A DNA stretch of 47,703 nucleotides from Treponema sp. (lineage in GTDB: Bacteria; Spirochaetota; Spirochaetia; Treponematales; Treponemataceae), in NCBI RefSeq assembly GCF_017430385.1, contig NZ_JAFRNB010000113.1, positions 1-47,703 of the forward strand. The letters run 5' to 3'. The notes beneath the pieces are model-generated. The model had not been told where the DNA came from and made no database searches. It worked only from the letters and a program-made list of their open reading frames with translations. Positions 1 to 7,203 of this stretch are shown here, one piece after another (position 1 is the stretch's first letter; each line of letters starts with the position of its first letter). Both the position numbers and the translations under genes were made by a program.

Positions 1-495
1 CAGATGTGGGCGGCTCAGTATTATGATGTTGAGCGGCCTCGTCAGTTCCTTACTTCCGGCTCTCTCGGTACGATGGGATTCGGTCTTCCAACGGCACTTG
101 GAGCTGCTTTTGCAGAGCCAGACAAGCGAATCATCTGTATTTCAGGTGACGGCTCAATCCTCATGAACATTCAGGAACTTGCCACTATGGCAGAGAACAA
201 TCTTAATGTCACTGTAATTGTTCTTGAAAACGGAGCCTTGGGCATGGTTCGTCAGCAGCAGGAATATCTTTTCAATAAGCATTATTCGGCAAGCACTTTT
301 GCTTCTAATCCTGATTTGCTGAAAATTGCAGAAGGATTTGGAATCAAAGCTATTGATGCCGACACTGACCCGGACTGGGAAAGCAAGGCTTTTGATGTAA
401 AAGGCCCGGTTTTCGTCCGCACGAGAATCGCCCGCTGCGAGAATGTCCTTCCGTTTGTAAAGGGCGGAAGCTTAAATATAGATTCAATCAGATAG
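1..495 (+). CDS. ilvB: Acetolactate synthase large subunit, C-terminal part
   Basis: This is the C-terminal third of a thiamine-diphosphate-dependent acetolactate synthase catalytic subunit, which joins two pyruvates (or pyruvate and 2-oxobutyrate) in branched-chain amino-acid synthesis. The window begins inside the gene, so the start is missing. The visible part opens with the QMWAAQYY block typical of this family, followed by the TPP/Mg site GDGS...NN (about residues 48-77 of the fragment) and the LGMVRQQQE segment that lines the active site. The tail is short and ends in ENVLPF, as in other family members. A strong hairpin terminator follows at once, so this is the last gene of its transcript. 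Related TPP enzymes are possible but less likely given the QMWAAQY and VRQQQE motifs. Confidence 0.9.
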   Translation, partial: QMWAAQYYDVERPRQFLTSGSLGTMGFGLPTALGAAFAEPDKRIICISGDGSILMNIQELATMAENNLNVTVIVLENGALGMVRQQQEYLFNKHYSASTFASNPDLLKIAEGFGIKAIDADTDPDWESKAFDVKGPVFVRTRIARCENVLPFVKGGSLNIDSIR

Positions 496-507
496 CAAGA
501 TAGGGTA

Positions 508-545
508 GAAGCCACATTAGCTTTTTAGTTGATGTGGCTTTTTTC
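508..545 (+). terminator. Rho-independent terminator after ilvB
   Basis: An 8-bp perfect stem (AGCCACAT pairing with ATGTGGCT) with a 14-nt loop is followed by a T-rich run. It lies 12 nt after the ilvB stop codon. Confidence 0.85.
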
Positions 546-611
546 TTTTAAAGAAAAGATGTATTGATTTTGGATTCAAACAATCAGCCAGAGCTTTCAG
601 GGACAGAGGCA

Positions 612-645
612 TAAAAAAAGACTCAGGCTAAAACCTAAGTCTTAA
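612..645 (-). terminator. Rho-independent terminator of tRNA-Val
   Basis: Read on the minus strand, AAGACTTAGG pairs with CCTGAGTCTT (one G-U pair) and a run of seven T follows. It lies just downstream of the tRNA-Val 3' end. Confidence 0.85.
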
Positions 646-650
646 AAGTG

Positions 651-723
651 TGGGCAGTGAGAGACTCGAACTCCCGACAACCTGGGTGTAAACCAGGGGC
701 TCTACCAACTGAGCTAACTGCCC
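651..723 (-). tRNA. tRNA-Val(TAC)
   Basis: The minus strand folds as a 73-nt cloverleaf. The acceptor stem GGGCAGT pairs with ACTGCCC, the discriminator base is A, the D arm reads TAGCTCAGTTGGTAGAGC, and the T arm carries GTTCGAGTC. The anticodon stem-loop CTGGTTTACACCCAG holds TAC, which reads valine codons. CCA is not encoded. Confidence 0.95.
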
Positions 724-736
724 GAAGAATGATAAT

Positions 737-765
737 AGATTATCAAAAAGAACGGCTCGTGTCAA
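737..765 (-). promoter_or_regulatory. Promoter of tRNA-Val
   Basis: On the minus strand a perfect TTGACA (760-765) lies 17 nt from TAATCT (737-742). The tRNA 5' end is 13 nt downstream of the -10. The -35 sits in the loop of the comFB terminator hairpin. Confidence 0.7.
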
Positions 766-790
766 TAGATGTGAACCGTTCTTTTGATAA
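741..790 (-). terminator. Terminator hairpin after the ComFB gene
   Basis: TATCAAAA(A)GAACGG at 741-755 is the inverted complement of CCGTTCTTTTGATA at 777-790, giving a stem of about 14 bp with one bulge. Read from the ComFB gene, the 3' arm contains a run of five T. The hairpin begins 7 nt past the ComFB stop codon and overlaps the tRNA-Val promoter. Confidence 0.7.
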
Positions 791-796
791 ATTCTG

Positions 797-1534
797 CTAT
801 TTTTCCGCTTTTTCTTCTTTTTTGTCCTCTTCAAAAATCTCTCTTTTGAAAAGAACTATGTCGCGGATTTTGACGGAGCAAGCCGTGTTCAGCTCGGTTT
901 TTGTCTCCGAATCACTGATGATTGGCACTTCAAAATACTGGAATGATTTTTCGTAGCCCTCGACCTCAATCTCGACCTCAAACTCAAATTTTTTGCTTTC
1001 GCCAGTTTTTTGAGCTGAAAGTGATTTTGGCCAGAATGTGAACGCACCCCTTGTGCTCTGGAAAGTCTGAGTCGGGTTTGCCCATGTCATATCGACCATA
1101 TCAACCGGTTTGCCATCGAGCTTGAGCAGGATTTTTGCGCCGGAAATAGGCTCGAATGTGCTTCCGTCAAGAATTGTTCCTGTGAATGTCGGGAAATTGA
1201 AGCTTGGATTCTCTTCTTTTTTGACTTCACATTCCTCGCGCGGAAGTGTGTGGAATGGCCGTTTTGTCGATGAAATGATTCGCAAGCCTTCCATTGCTAC
1301 TGCGGAAATATCTGCGATAAGCTGATGGTCTGCGAAAATTTCGTTTGAGTGAGTTACTCCACGGCCAGAGACAACATATTTCGGCGGAATCCTGTTCAGA
1401 ACATAGCTGATTGTGTCTAGGCGACAGTTTTTGCAGTCACAGGTAAGCCACGGAGAATTTGCCTTTTTAACCTGTTCGTAAAGAGCGTTTACTTCGGCCG
1501 TGACCAAATCTTCCATCATGTTGTGTACATTCAT
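797..1534 (-). CDS. ComFB-domain protein with C-terminal Ig/CarboxypepD_reg-like domain
   Basis: Residues 1-65 match the ComFB family: HNMMEDLV at the start, a CDCKNCRLD cysteine block and LNRIPPKYVVS. ComFB was named from a competence operon, and members in other phyla have been reported as cyclic-di-GMP receptors. After a linker, residues of about 115-215 (TGTILDGSTFEPISGAKILL ... ESKKFEFEVEIEVEGYEKSF) resemble a transthyretin/carboxypeptidase-regulatory beta-sandwich; this is inferred from pattern. There is no signal peptide, so it is probably cytoplasmic. The start at MNVHNMM is chosen because AAAAGGAGGAGC lies 3 nt upstream; a longer reading frame upstream has no ribosome site and runs into the aconitase gene. 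It lies 34 nt after aconitase, probably in the same operon. Confidence 0.8.
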   Translation of the reverse strand: MNVHNMMEDLVTAEVNALYEQVKKANSPWLTCDCKNCRLDTISYVLNRIPPKYVVSGRGVTHSNEIFADHQLIADISAVAMEGLRIISSTKRPFHTLPREECEVKKEENPSFNFPTFTGTILDGSTFEPISGAKILLKLDGKPVDMVDMTWANPTQTFQSTRGAFTFWPKSLSAQKTGESKKFEFEVEIEVEGYEKSFQYFEVPIISDSETKTELNTACSVKIRDIVLFKREIFEEDKKEEKAEK

Positions 1535-1568
1535 AAAGCTCCTCCTTTTACTTTTTAAGTATTTTGGC

Positions 1569-3596
1569 TTAGTTTCCGCCCTTTCGGGTGTAAGCCGCCA
1601 AACCACCTGCCATAATGATTTGAGCAGAACGAGCAGCAATATCGTTCACGCATTCAATCTCTGTCGTTCCGTTGATGAGAACTTTGAACGGCTTGTGGTT
1701 CTTGAGGGAATTATCAAGATCAACGAGTTCAAGTGTATCCCCTTCTTTAATTTTAACATAATCTTCAGAATTTGCAAATGTCATTGGAATAATTCCGTAA
1801 TTTATTAAGTTTGCTTTATGAATTCGAGCAAAACTCTTTGTGATTACGGCTCGTACTCCGAGGTACATAGGTCCAAGGGCTGCGTGCTCACGGCTAGAAC
1901 CCTGTCCATAGTTTTCGCCACCGACTACACAGCAGTCAGCGAAGTTTGCTTCTTCTGAGCGTGTGTAGAATGTTTCGTCTAGGCGGGTGAGGGTGAATTT
2001 TGAAATCTCAGGGATGTTTGAACGCAGTGGAAGAACTTTTGCTCCGGCCGGCATGATGTCGTCGGTTGATACGTTGTCGCTTGCCTTGAGACGTACTGGG
2101 AGCGAAAGATTTGATTTGTATTCACGACATGCTGGGCACGGCTTGATGTTCGGTCCGCGAAGAATTTCGACTTTGCTTGCTTCTGACTCAGGCAACGGCG
2201 GGATAACCATAGCACGGTTTGTCGCGCAGTTGAGAACCATCGGGCTAGACAAGCGCGGATCGTTTCCGTCGAGCATTGAGATTCGGACGCCTGTTTTGTA
2301 TGCAGGGTCTTCGTAGCTCAATGTCTCTGCCTCTGTGAAAACTCCTGTTACTGCTGCGGCTGCGGCTGTTTCAGGTGAAACGAGATATACATTTGCGTCG
2401 GCAGTGCCTGAGCGGCCCTTGAAGTTTCGGTTGAATGTTCGCAAGGTTACGCCCTCGCTGTTTGGAGCAAATCCCTGTCCGATACAAGGACCACAAGCTG
2501 ATTCGAGGATTCGGAATCCGGTTTCGATAAGGTCTTCGAGGATGCCGGCTTTAGATGCCATAAGGAGAGTAGTGCGGCTTCCTGGTGCGATACCAGCCTC
2601 AACTCCAGGGGCTATATGCTTTCCTTTTACGATTGCGGCAACAGATTCCAAGTCATCCAAAGAAGAGTTCGTACAAGAACCGATTACGACCTGAGTTACT
2701 TTTTTGCCAGCAAGATTTTTTACCGTGTCGATTACGTCAGGGTTGTGCGGGCAGGCAGCCAGTGCGTGAAGTTCGTCCAAATTGATTTCGATGAGCTTGT
2801 CATATACAGCCCCTTCGTCTGCCTTCTGCTCGCTCCAGTCACTTCCGCGGCCCATTGATTCGAGGAAGCGTTTTGTAGATGCGTCTGATGGGAAGATTGA
2901 GCAGGTTGCGCCCAGTTCTGCGCCCATGTTCGTGATTGTTGCCCTCTGTGGAACTGTGAGCTTTTCAACGCCCTCGCCGAAATATTCGTAGATTGCGCCT
3001 GTACCGCCCTTTACTGTCTCTCGGCGGAGAACTTCAAGGATGATGTCCTTTGCGCCGACGCCTTTTTTGAGCTTGCCTGTGAGCTTAACGCCGAAGATTT
3101 TTGGCATCGGAGTGTGGAATGCGCCGCCACCCATTGCGACTGCGACATCCAAACCACCAGCACCGATTGCAATCATGCCGATTCCGCCACCTGTTGGTGT
3201 GTGGCTGTCAGAACCGAGCAAGGTTTTTCCCGGCTTTCCGAAGGACTCCAGGTGAACCTGATGGCAGATACCATTGCCCGGGCGTGAGAAATAAAGGCCG
3301 TATTTTGCTGCCACTGACTGAAGATAACGGTGGTCGTCCATGTTCTTGAAGTCAGTCTGCAAAGTGTTGTGGTCGATGTATGAAACTGAAAGCTCTGTCT
3401 TGACCCGTGGAATTCCGATTGTCTCAAACTGAAGGTAGGCCATTGTACCAGTTGCATCTTGTGTCAAAGTCTGGTCAATATGGATTGCGATGTCCTCTCC
3501 GCGAGGAATTGGAGTGCCCTTTTTGAACTGAATGTTAGGGCAAGCTTCTGGAACGATGTGTTCCTGCAAGATTTTTTCGGCAAGAGTTAGAGCCAT
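1569..3596 (-). CDS. acn: Aconitate hydratase
   Basis: This 675-residue [4Fe-4S] enzyme interconverts citrate and isocitrate. The three cluster cysteines are visible as Cys308 (GSCTNSS), Cys368 and Cys371 (ACGPCIGQG). Other landmarks are DQTLTQDATG near residue 41, GSDSHTPTGGG near 128, and the swivel-domain block NYGQGSSREHAALGP. The length fits the short bacterial 'Aquifex-type' aconitases (about 650 residues) rather than the 900-residue AcnA. AGAGGT lies 8 nt before the ATG. No citrate synthase or isocitrate dehydrogenase gene is in the window. The likely role is making 2-oxoglutarate for glutamate rather than a full TCA cycle (inference). It heads a leftward pair with the ComFB gene. Confidence 0.93.
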   Translation of the reverse strand: MALTLAEKILQEHIVPEACPNIQFKKGTPIPRGEDIAIHIDQTLTQDATGTMAYLQFETIGIPRVKTELSVSYIDHNTLQTDFKNMDDHRYLQSVAAKYGLYFSRPGNGICHQVHLESFGKPGKTLLGSDSHTPTGGGIGMIAIGAGGLDVAVAMGGGAFHTPMPKIFGVKLTGKLKKGVGAKDIILEVLRRETVKGGTGAIYEYFGEGVEKLTVPQRATITNMGAELGATCSIFPSDASTKRFLESMGRGSDWSEQKADEGAVYDKLIEINLDELHALAACPHNPDVIDTVKNLAGKKVTQVVIGSCTNSSLDDLESVAAIVKGKHIAPGVEAGIAPGSRTTLLMASKAGILEDLIETGFRILESACGPCIGQGFAPNSEGVTLRTFNRNFKGRSGTADANVYLVSPETAAAAAVTGVFTEAETLSYEDPAYKTGVRISMLDGNDPRLSSPMVLNCATNRAMVIPPLPESEASKVEILRGPNIKPCPACREYKSNLSLPVRLKASDNVSTDDIMPAGAKVLPLRSNIPEISKFTLTRLDETFYTRSEEANFADCCVVGGENYGQGSSREHAALGPMYLGVRAVITKSFARIHKANLINYGIIPMTFANSEDYVKIKEGDTLELVDLDNSLKNHKPFKVLINGTTEIECVNDIAARSAQIIMAGGLAAYTRKGGN

Positions 3597-3658
3597 GAAT
3601 GTACCTCTTTTTAATAATCAAAAAATTTATTCATATTATATACCTTTAATTTGTCTTA

Positions 3659-3667
3659 TGCTATACT
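3659..3667 (+). promoter_or_regulatory. Extended -10 promoter for the lipoprotein-Rnf operon
   Basis: TGC-TATACT is an extended -10 element. The -10 hexamer ends 14 nt before the ATG at 3682. The -35 position (TATACC) is poor, as expected when an extended -10 compensates. No Shine-Dalgarno sequence follows, so the 5' leader would be only about 7 nt. Confidence 0.55.
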
Positions 3668-3681
3668 ATATAGAAACGTTT

Positions 3682-4416
3682 ATGAATAATAAAATTCTCT
3701 CTGTTTTTGGGGGATTTGTCGCCCTTTGCGTATTTTCTCTTCTTTTTTCATGCTCAAATTCCGCACAGGAGAATTCCGTTGACTCCGATACTCCTACGCT
3801 CCGTTACACTGCGGAAAGCCTTTATAAATCTACCGTCTGGACTGAGGAAGTCGAGCCTGACCGTCTTACGGCAAATGTTTCTTCGGCCAATGGAATTTCA
3901 TCCAGAATCACTCTTTCTCCGCTTGTGGTGCTTGCAGGCAAAACTTCTGATTCTGAAAGGCTTTACCCGGTTCTTGGTGGCTTCGGCTCTCTGGACACAA
4001 GTCTTATTTCTCCTGCATTGAGGGAAATGCTCACATTATTTTCTGATTCAATTTCCAAAAATAAAGATGCCGATTCATTTATGGTGCAGGAATGTGTCTA
4101 TTCCCTTGCCTTGTTTTATAATGATTTCAATAAAATTTTCTCGGATTGCTTTGAGCTAGATAAAAAAGCAAAAACTGATTCCGAGAAAAAATCTGATTTT
4201 GAAAAATCCGAAAAAGATGTTGAAGAGCCGCCCTTGTTTGATTCTTTCGTGTTTGGACAGCCATTCCTTGACGGTCTTTATTACGAAGTTCCTGTAAAAT
4301 TCTTCTCAAAAAAGGCCACGCTTACGCTTTGTGTCTTTTGTGTAGAAAAATCCGGTAGCTGGAAGGTCGATCAGGTTCAGATTGCCGACTGGGAGATTCT
4401 TGATGGCAAAAAATGA
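3682..4416 (+). CDS. Predicted lipoprotein, function unknown
   Basis: A 244-residue protein with an N-terminal signal peptide (MNNKILSVFGG then a hydrophobic stretch) ending in the lipobox LLFSC, so it should be lipidated at Cys22 and held in a periplasmic or surface membrane. I do not recognise the family. The mature part starts acidic and Ser-rich (NSAQENSVDSDTPT), has a Lys/Glu-rich charged segment near residues 150-180, and a C-terminal block that repeatedly alternates hydrophobic residues, ending in VDQVQIADWEILDG. The start is taken at MNNK because upstream in-frame codons lack a signal-peptide layout and lie inside the divergent aconitase gene. It is the first gene of a long rightward run and overlaps the next gene by 14 nt. 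Confidence 0.75.
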   Translation: MNNKILSVFGGFVALCVFSLLFSCSNSAQENSVDSDTPTLRYTAESLYKSTVWTEEVEPDRLTANVSSANGISSRITLSPLVVLAGKTSDSERLYPVLGGFGSLDTSLISPALREMLTLFSDSISKNKDADSFMVQECVYSLALFYNDFNKIFSDCFELDKKAKTDSEKKSDFEKSEKDVEEPPLFDSFVFGQPFLDGLYYEVPVKFFSKKATLTLCVFCVEKSGSWKVDQVQIADWEILDGKK

Positions 4417-5263
4417 GCTTACAGGTGTTGAGCGGCAGCTGGTTCTCGATTATCTGGTTGACGGAAATGCGCCCCTCACGATTTCCCTTGAAAAAGAAGA
4501 CTCTTCCGTCTCTCTAGGCCAGGAGCCTGTTCAGCCCGTATTTCCTTTGGCTCTTAAGGCCGAGCAAATTCAGGTTTTGGAGCAGGGAATAATACTTTTG
4601 AAAAATGCGCCAGAGTCCGATTCTCTCTTTTTGGGCAGAGTTGTTCGGGTTCAGTTCTATTTCAATAAGCTTGCCCTTTATTTTATCACGAAAGTTCAGG
4701 CCGTGCCTGCAAAAAAATCAAAGCCTGAGGAGCCTGTTACTCTTGCTCTGGTGATTCCTGCCAGTATCTTTAAGGTCGAGGATAAAAAAAATCAGGAAAA
4801 GTCAGGATTTTCCGTTACTGTCTATTACGAGGCTTCATCAAAAAAAAATGAGAAGCGTCAGACTGACATAGTTTGCGATTTTGATGAGAGATTTCCGCTT
4901 TTTGTTCATTCTGATTACAAGGAGATTGCGAAACGGTATCTTTCAGAAAAAGAAATTTCCGAAGCTGAGTCCATTGAGGGCAGGATTCATTCTCCGAAGG
5001 TCGTATATATTGATTCTGCAAGAATCTTGTTCGGTGCCAGAAAAATAGACATGCCTTTTGCCGCTGATTATGAGTATGCGGTTCTTTTTAGGTTCCCGAT
5101 TTCTGGACCTGTAAAGGAACGCAAGGTTTATTTTACATGTGTCGTGGACGAGGTTTTTGAGAACTATGACTGTAACCGCCTTTGTGCCTGCGCAAAGATT
5201 TCCTCAATCCGCGAGGAGGATGTGCGCTTTCTTTCTGATAAAATGTCGCATGATGGCAAGTGA
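4403..5263 (+). CDS. Conserved protein of unknown function, possibly PilZ/YcgR-like
   Basis: A 286-residue soluble protein starting MAKNELTGVERQLVLDYL; the ATG lies inside the end of the lipoprotein gene, suggesting translational coupling. I do not recognise a family with confidence. The layout (a beta-rich N-terminal part with ILLKNAPESDSLFLGRVVRVQFYFNKL-type strands, a central segment, then a C-terminal beta-rich block with DEVFENYDCNRLCACAKI) is reminiscent of YcgR/PilZ-type c-di-GMP proteins, but the RxxxR and DxSxxG binding motifs are not visible. It has no signal peptide or membrane segment. The next gene follows after 50 nt. Confidence 0.65.
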   Translation: MAKNELTGVERQLVLDYLVDGNAPLTISLEKEDSSVSLGQEPVQPVFPLALKAEQIQVLEQGIILLKNAPESDSLFLGRVVRVQFYFNKLALYFITKVQAVPAKKSKPEEPVTLALVIPASIFKVEDKKNQEKSGFSVTVYYEASSKKNEKRQTDIVCDFDERFPLFVHSDYKEIAKRYLSEKEISEAESIEGRIHSPKVVYIDSARILFGARKIDMPFAADYEYAVLFRFPISGPVKERKVYFTCVVDEVFENYDCNRLCACAKISSIREEDVRFLSDKMSHDGK

Positions 5264-5313
5264 TTTCCTTCATTATTATAGACTAAAATATCTCAGACTG
5301 TTAAAATAAGGTT

Positions 5314-5796
5314 ATGTTATCGAATGCAGGATTGCAACTACAAATCCTATTGGGCAGCCCTATCGTTTTGGCGTGTGTGTTCAGCTGGTTGTGCGCGCAA
5401 TTCATCAAAACAGTTATTAAGCTTTTTTCCGGGAATGTCCACAGTATAAAAGAACTTTTCGAGTTGCTTTTCTGGCGTACAGGCAGTATGCCGTCCAGCC
5501 ATTCCGCTATCACAGCATGTCTCTGTACCACAATCGGTTATCGCTGCGGCGTTGATTCCGATGTATTTGTCCTTGCCTATGTGTTTTTCCTTGTCACGAT
5601 TCGTGATGCGGTGGGTGTTCGCCGGGCCAACGGTATGCAGGCACGCCGCTTGAATGAGATTGGTGCGGTCCTCAAAGAAAAGGGGCTTTACGATGATTTC
5701 AAAAAACTAAAGGAAGTCAACGGACATTCACCGATGGAGGCATTCGTCGGAAGCCTGCTTGGTTTCTTCATAGGAATTGCCTTCTGTGTCCTGTAA
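5314..5796 (+). CDS. Divergent PAP2 family (DUF212) membrane protein
   Basis: A 160-residue membrane protein of the DUF212/YuiD family, distant relatives of acid phosphatase/vanadium-haloperoxidase (PAP2) enzymes. The family signatures are all present: an N-terminal hydrophobic helix followed by QFIKTVIK, GSMPSSHSA near residue 57, RDAVGVRRANGMQARRLN near 99-116, and NGHSPMEAFVGSLLG near 135-149 before a last membrane helix. The SSH and GH..E histidine motifs suggest lipid-phosphate phosphatase chemistry, but the substrate is unknown for the family. An AAGG sequence lies just before the ATG. It is 15 nt upstream of the next membrane-protein gene and part of the same run. Confidence 0.88.
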   Translation: MLSNAGLQLQILLGSPIVLACVFSWLCAQFIKTVIKLFSGNVHSIKELFELLFWRTGSMPSSHSAITACLCTTIGYRCGVDSDVFVLAYVFFLVTIRDAVGVRRANGMQARRLNEIGAVLKEKGLYDDFKKLKEVNGHSPMEAFVGSLLGFFIGIAFCVL

Positions 5797-5811
5797 CCTG
5801 GTTATTTAAAA

Positions 5812-7203
5812 ATGAGATTTAATTCAAAGTATATTTTTCCTTTCATAATCAGTTTTCTCGATTTTTTCTTGCTGTGCCATTTCCGCTCGCTTCCTGTGAG
5901 CCAGTTCTGGAAAGATTACAGAATCCTTTATGTTTACAGTGAGGAGCTTTCTGAGAACGATATTCTTGCGGTCCTCGAAAAAAACGGCTGTGATTCGGTT
6001 ATATCAAGCTCGAACCAGAAAATTCCCGTTCTGTCGCAACTGTCGCCAGTTCAGGTGCAGGATGCTGATTCATACATTTACAGACGTTCTGAGTTCTTCA
6101 TGGACAAAAATCACAGGGCTATGGTTTTCTATGTTCCTGATACCAAGTCTGCGATGCTTGACCGTGCTGTTCGGGAGCTTTCGGCTTTTCAGGGAACGAA
6201 TGCTGGTACTGACGGAAAGGCTTCTTTTCCGTGGATTGCCCCTATAATCAGCGCGCTTGTTTTTGTCCTTTTCCTTTTCTTCTCAAAAAACAGGGTGCTT
6301 TACTTGCTCGGATGCTCCTTCTTTATTCTGCTTTCTTTTACCCGTCCGCTTTTTACGGTGTGTGCGGCGGCAATGCTTTTTTATTTCGCCTTTTTCCTTT
6401 TCCATTCTCTTTGGTCAAGAATGTACTTTCTCAAAAAAACGCTGAACAGCCCTTATGTGCTTCTTTTCGCGCTTTCTCCTGTTCTCGTGCTTCTTTTTTC
6501 TTCGCCGCTTCATTCTGTTTTCTATGTGATTGCGCTTTCGGGTTCGGTAAGCCTTGTATGGATGTATTTTTTGGTTCAGCAGCATCGTGAAAATCAATAT
6601 TCCTTCAAGCCGCTTTTTATCCGCAGCGCAAGAATGATGCCGGTCATGGGGCATCTCGGAATCCGTTTGCTTGGGCTGCTTCTTGCATCTCTTTTTGCGA
6701 CATTGCTTTGTTTCAAAGTCTCTGGAAATGTCGGCTCTATTTCTTCTTCTGCTGCAATGCCGTCTCTTCCGGCTCCTGTTGCAAGGGGCGGGGAGCTTGT
6801 TCAGTTGTCCGATTTCATAAACTGGAGCTGGAATACCGTCACTTTCCCGTACCGAAAAATCGGAGAAGAGCAGCATCCGCTTCCAGAAGAAGGCGAGGTC
6901 GTTTCAATTAAGGATTATCAGGAGTCAGATGGTGTCATAAAGGAAGTCGAAACCCAGGCCTTTGTGTTCAATTCTGATTTCCGTGATTCAGTTTATAAGC
7001 TGGTTGAGAAACTTGACTATCCTGCCGTAGAAAAGCTTATGCTTAGGCAAGGGAAAAACGCAAGTTTCGCCTATACCAAAAAAGCTTCTGTCTCTGCTGC
7101 GGAGCGATTTGCCTTGATTCTGCTTGTGGTTTTTATCACGGTAACGGCTTCGCTTGGAATCAATTATATTGTGGGAAGAAAACGCTATGGTCTCAGCATC
7201 TAA
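5812..7203 (+). CDS. Polytopic membrane protein of unknown function, coupled to rnfC
   Basis: A 463-residue protein I do not recognise. It has an N-terminal membrane anchor (about residues 7-25), an extracytoplasmic-looking domain (about 27-140), five or six hydrophobic segments between about 143 and 300, a second soluble stretch (about 305-425) and a last membrane helix near 430-450 followed by a positively charged tail. It overlaps rnfC by 17 nt, so its translation is probably coupled to that of the Rnf-type genes. The position suggests an accessory or extra subunit of that complex (inference). No enzyme motif is visible. A Shine-Dalgarno sequence is weak; coupling to the upstream gene 15 nt away is likely. 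Confidence 0.7.
   Translation: MRFNSKYIFPFIISFLDFFLLCHFRSLPVSQFWKDYRILYVYSEELSENDILAVLEKNGCDSVISSSNQKIPVLSQLSPVQVQDADSYIYRRSEFFMDKNHRAMVFYVPDTKSAMLDRAVRELSAFQGTNAGTDGKASFPWIAPIISALVFVLFLFFSKNRVLYLLGCSFFILLSFTRPLFTVCAAAMLFYFAFFLFHSLWSRMYFLKKTLNSPYVLLFALSPVLVLLFSSPLHSVFYVIALSGSVSLVWMYFLVQQHRENQYSFKPLFIRSARMMPVMGHLGIRLLGLLLASLFATLLCFKVSGNVGSISSSAAMPSLPAPVARGGELVQLSDFINWSWNTVTFPYRKIGEEQHPLPEEGEVVSIKDYQESDGVIKEVETQAFVFNSDFRDSVYKLVEKLDYPAVEKLMLRQGKNASFAYTKKASVSAAERFALILLVVFITVTASLGINYIVGRKRYGLSI

Noticed and set aside
797..1639. A longer ComFB protein starting near 1639
   Set aside because: The extra 35 residues lie inside the aconitase gene, lack family similarity and have no ribosome site, whereas the ATG at 1532-1534 has a perfect one.
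4403..5263. A confident PilZ assignment
   Set aside because: The RxxxR and DxSxxG signature residues of PilZ are not visible, so it is left as unknown with a possible resemblance.
5930..6911. Several overlapping open frames within the 463-residue membrane protein
   Set aside because: They are in other frames of a continuous coding region, lack ribosome sites and have unnatural Phe/Cys/Arg-rich compositions.
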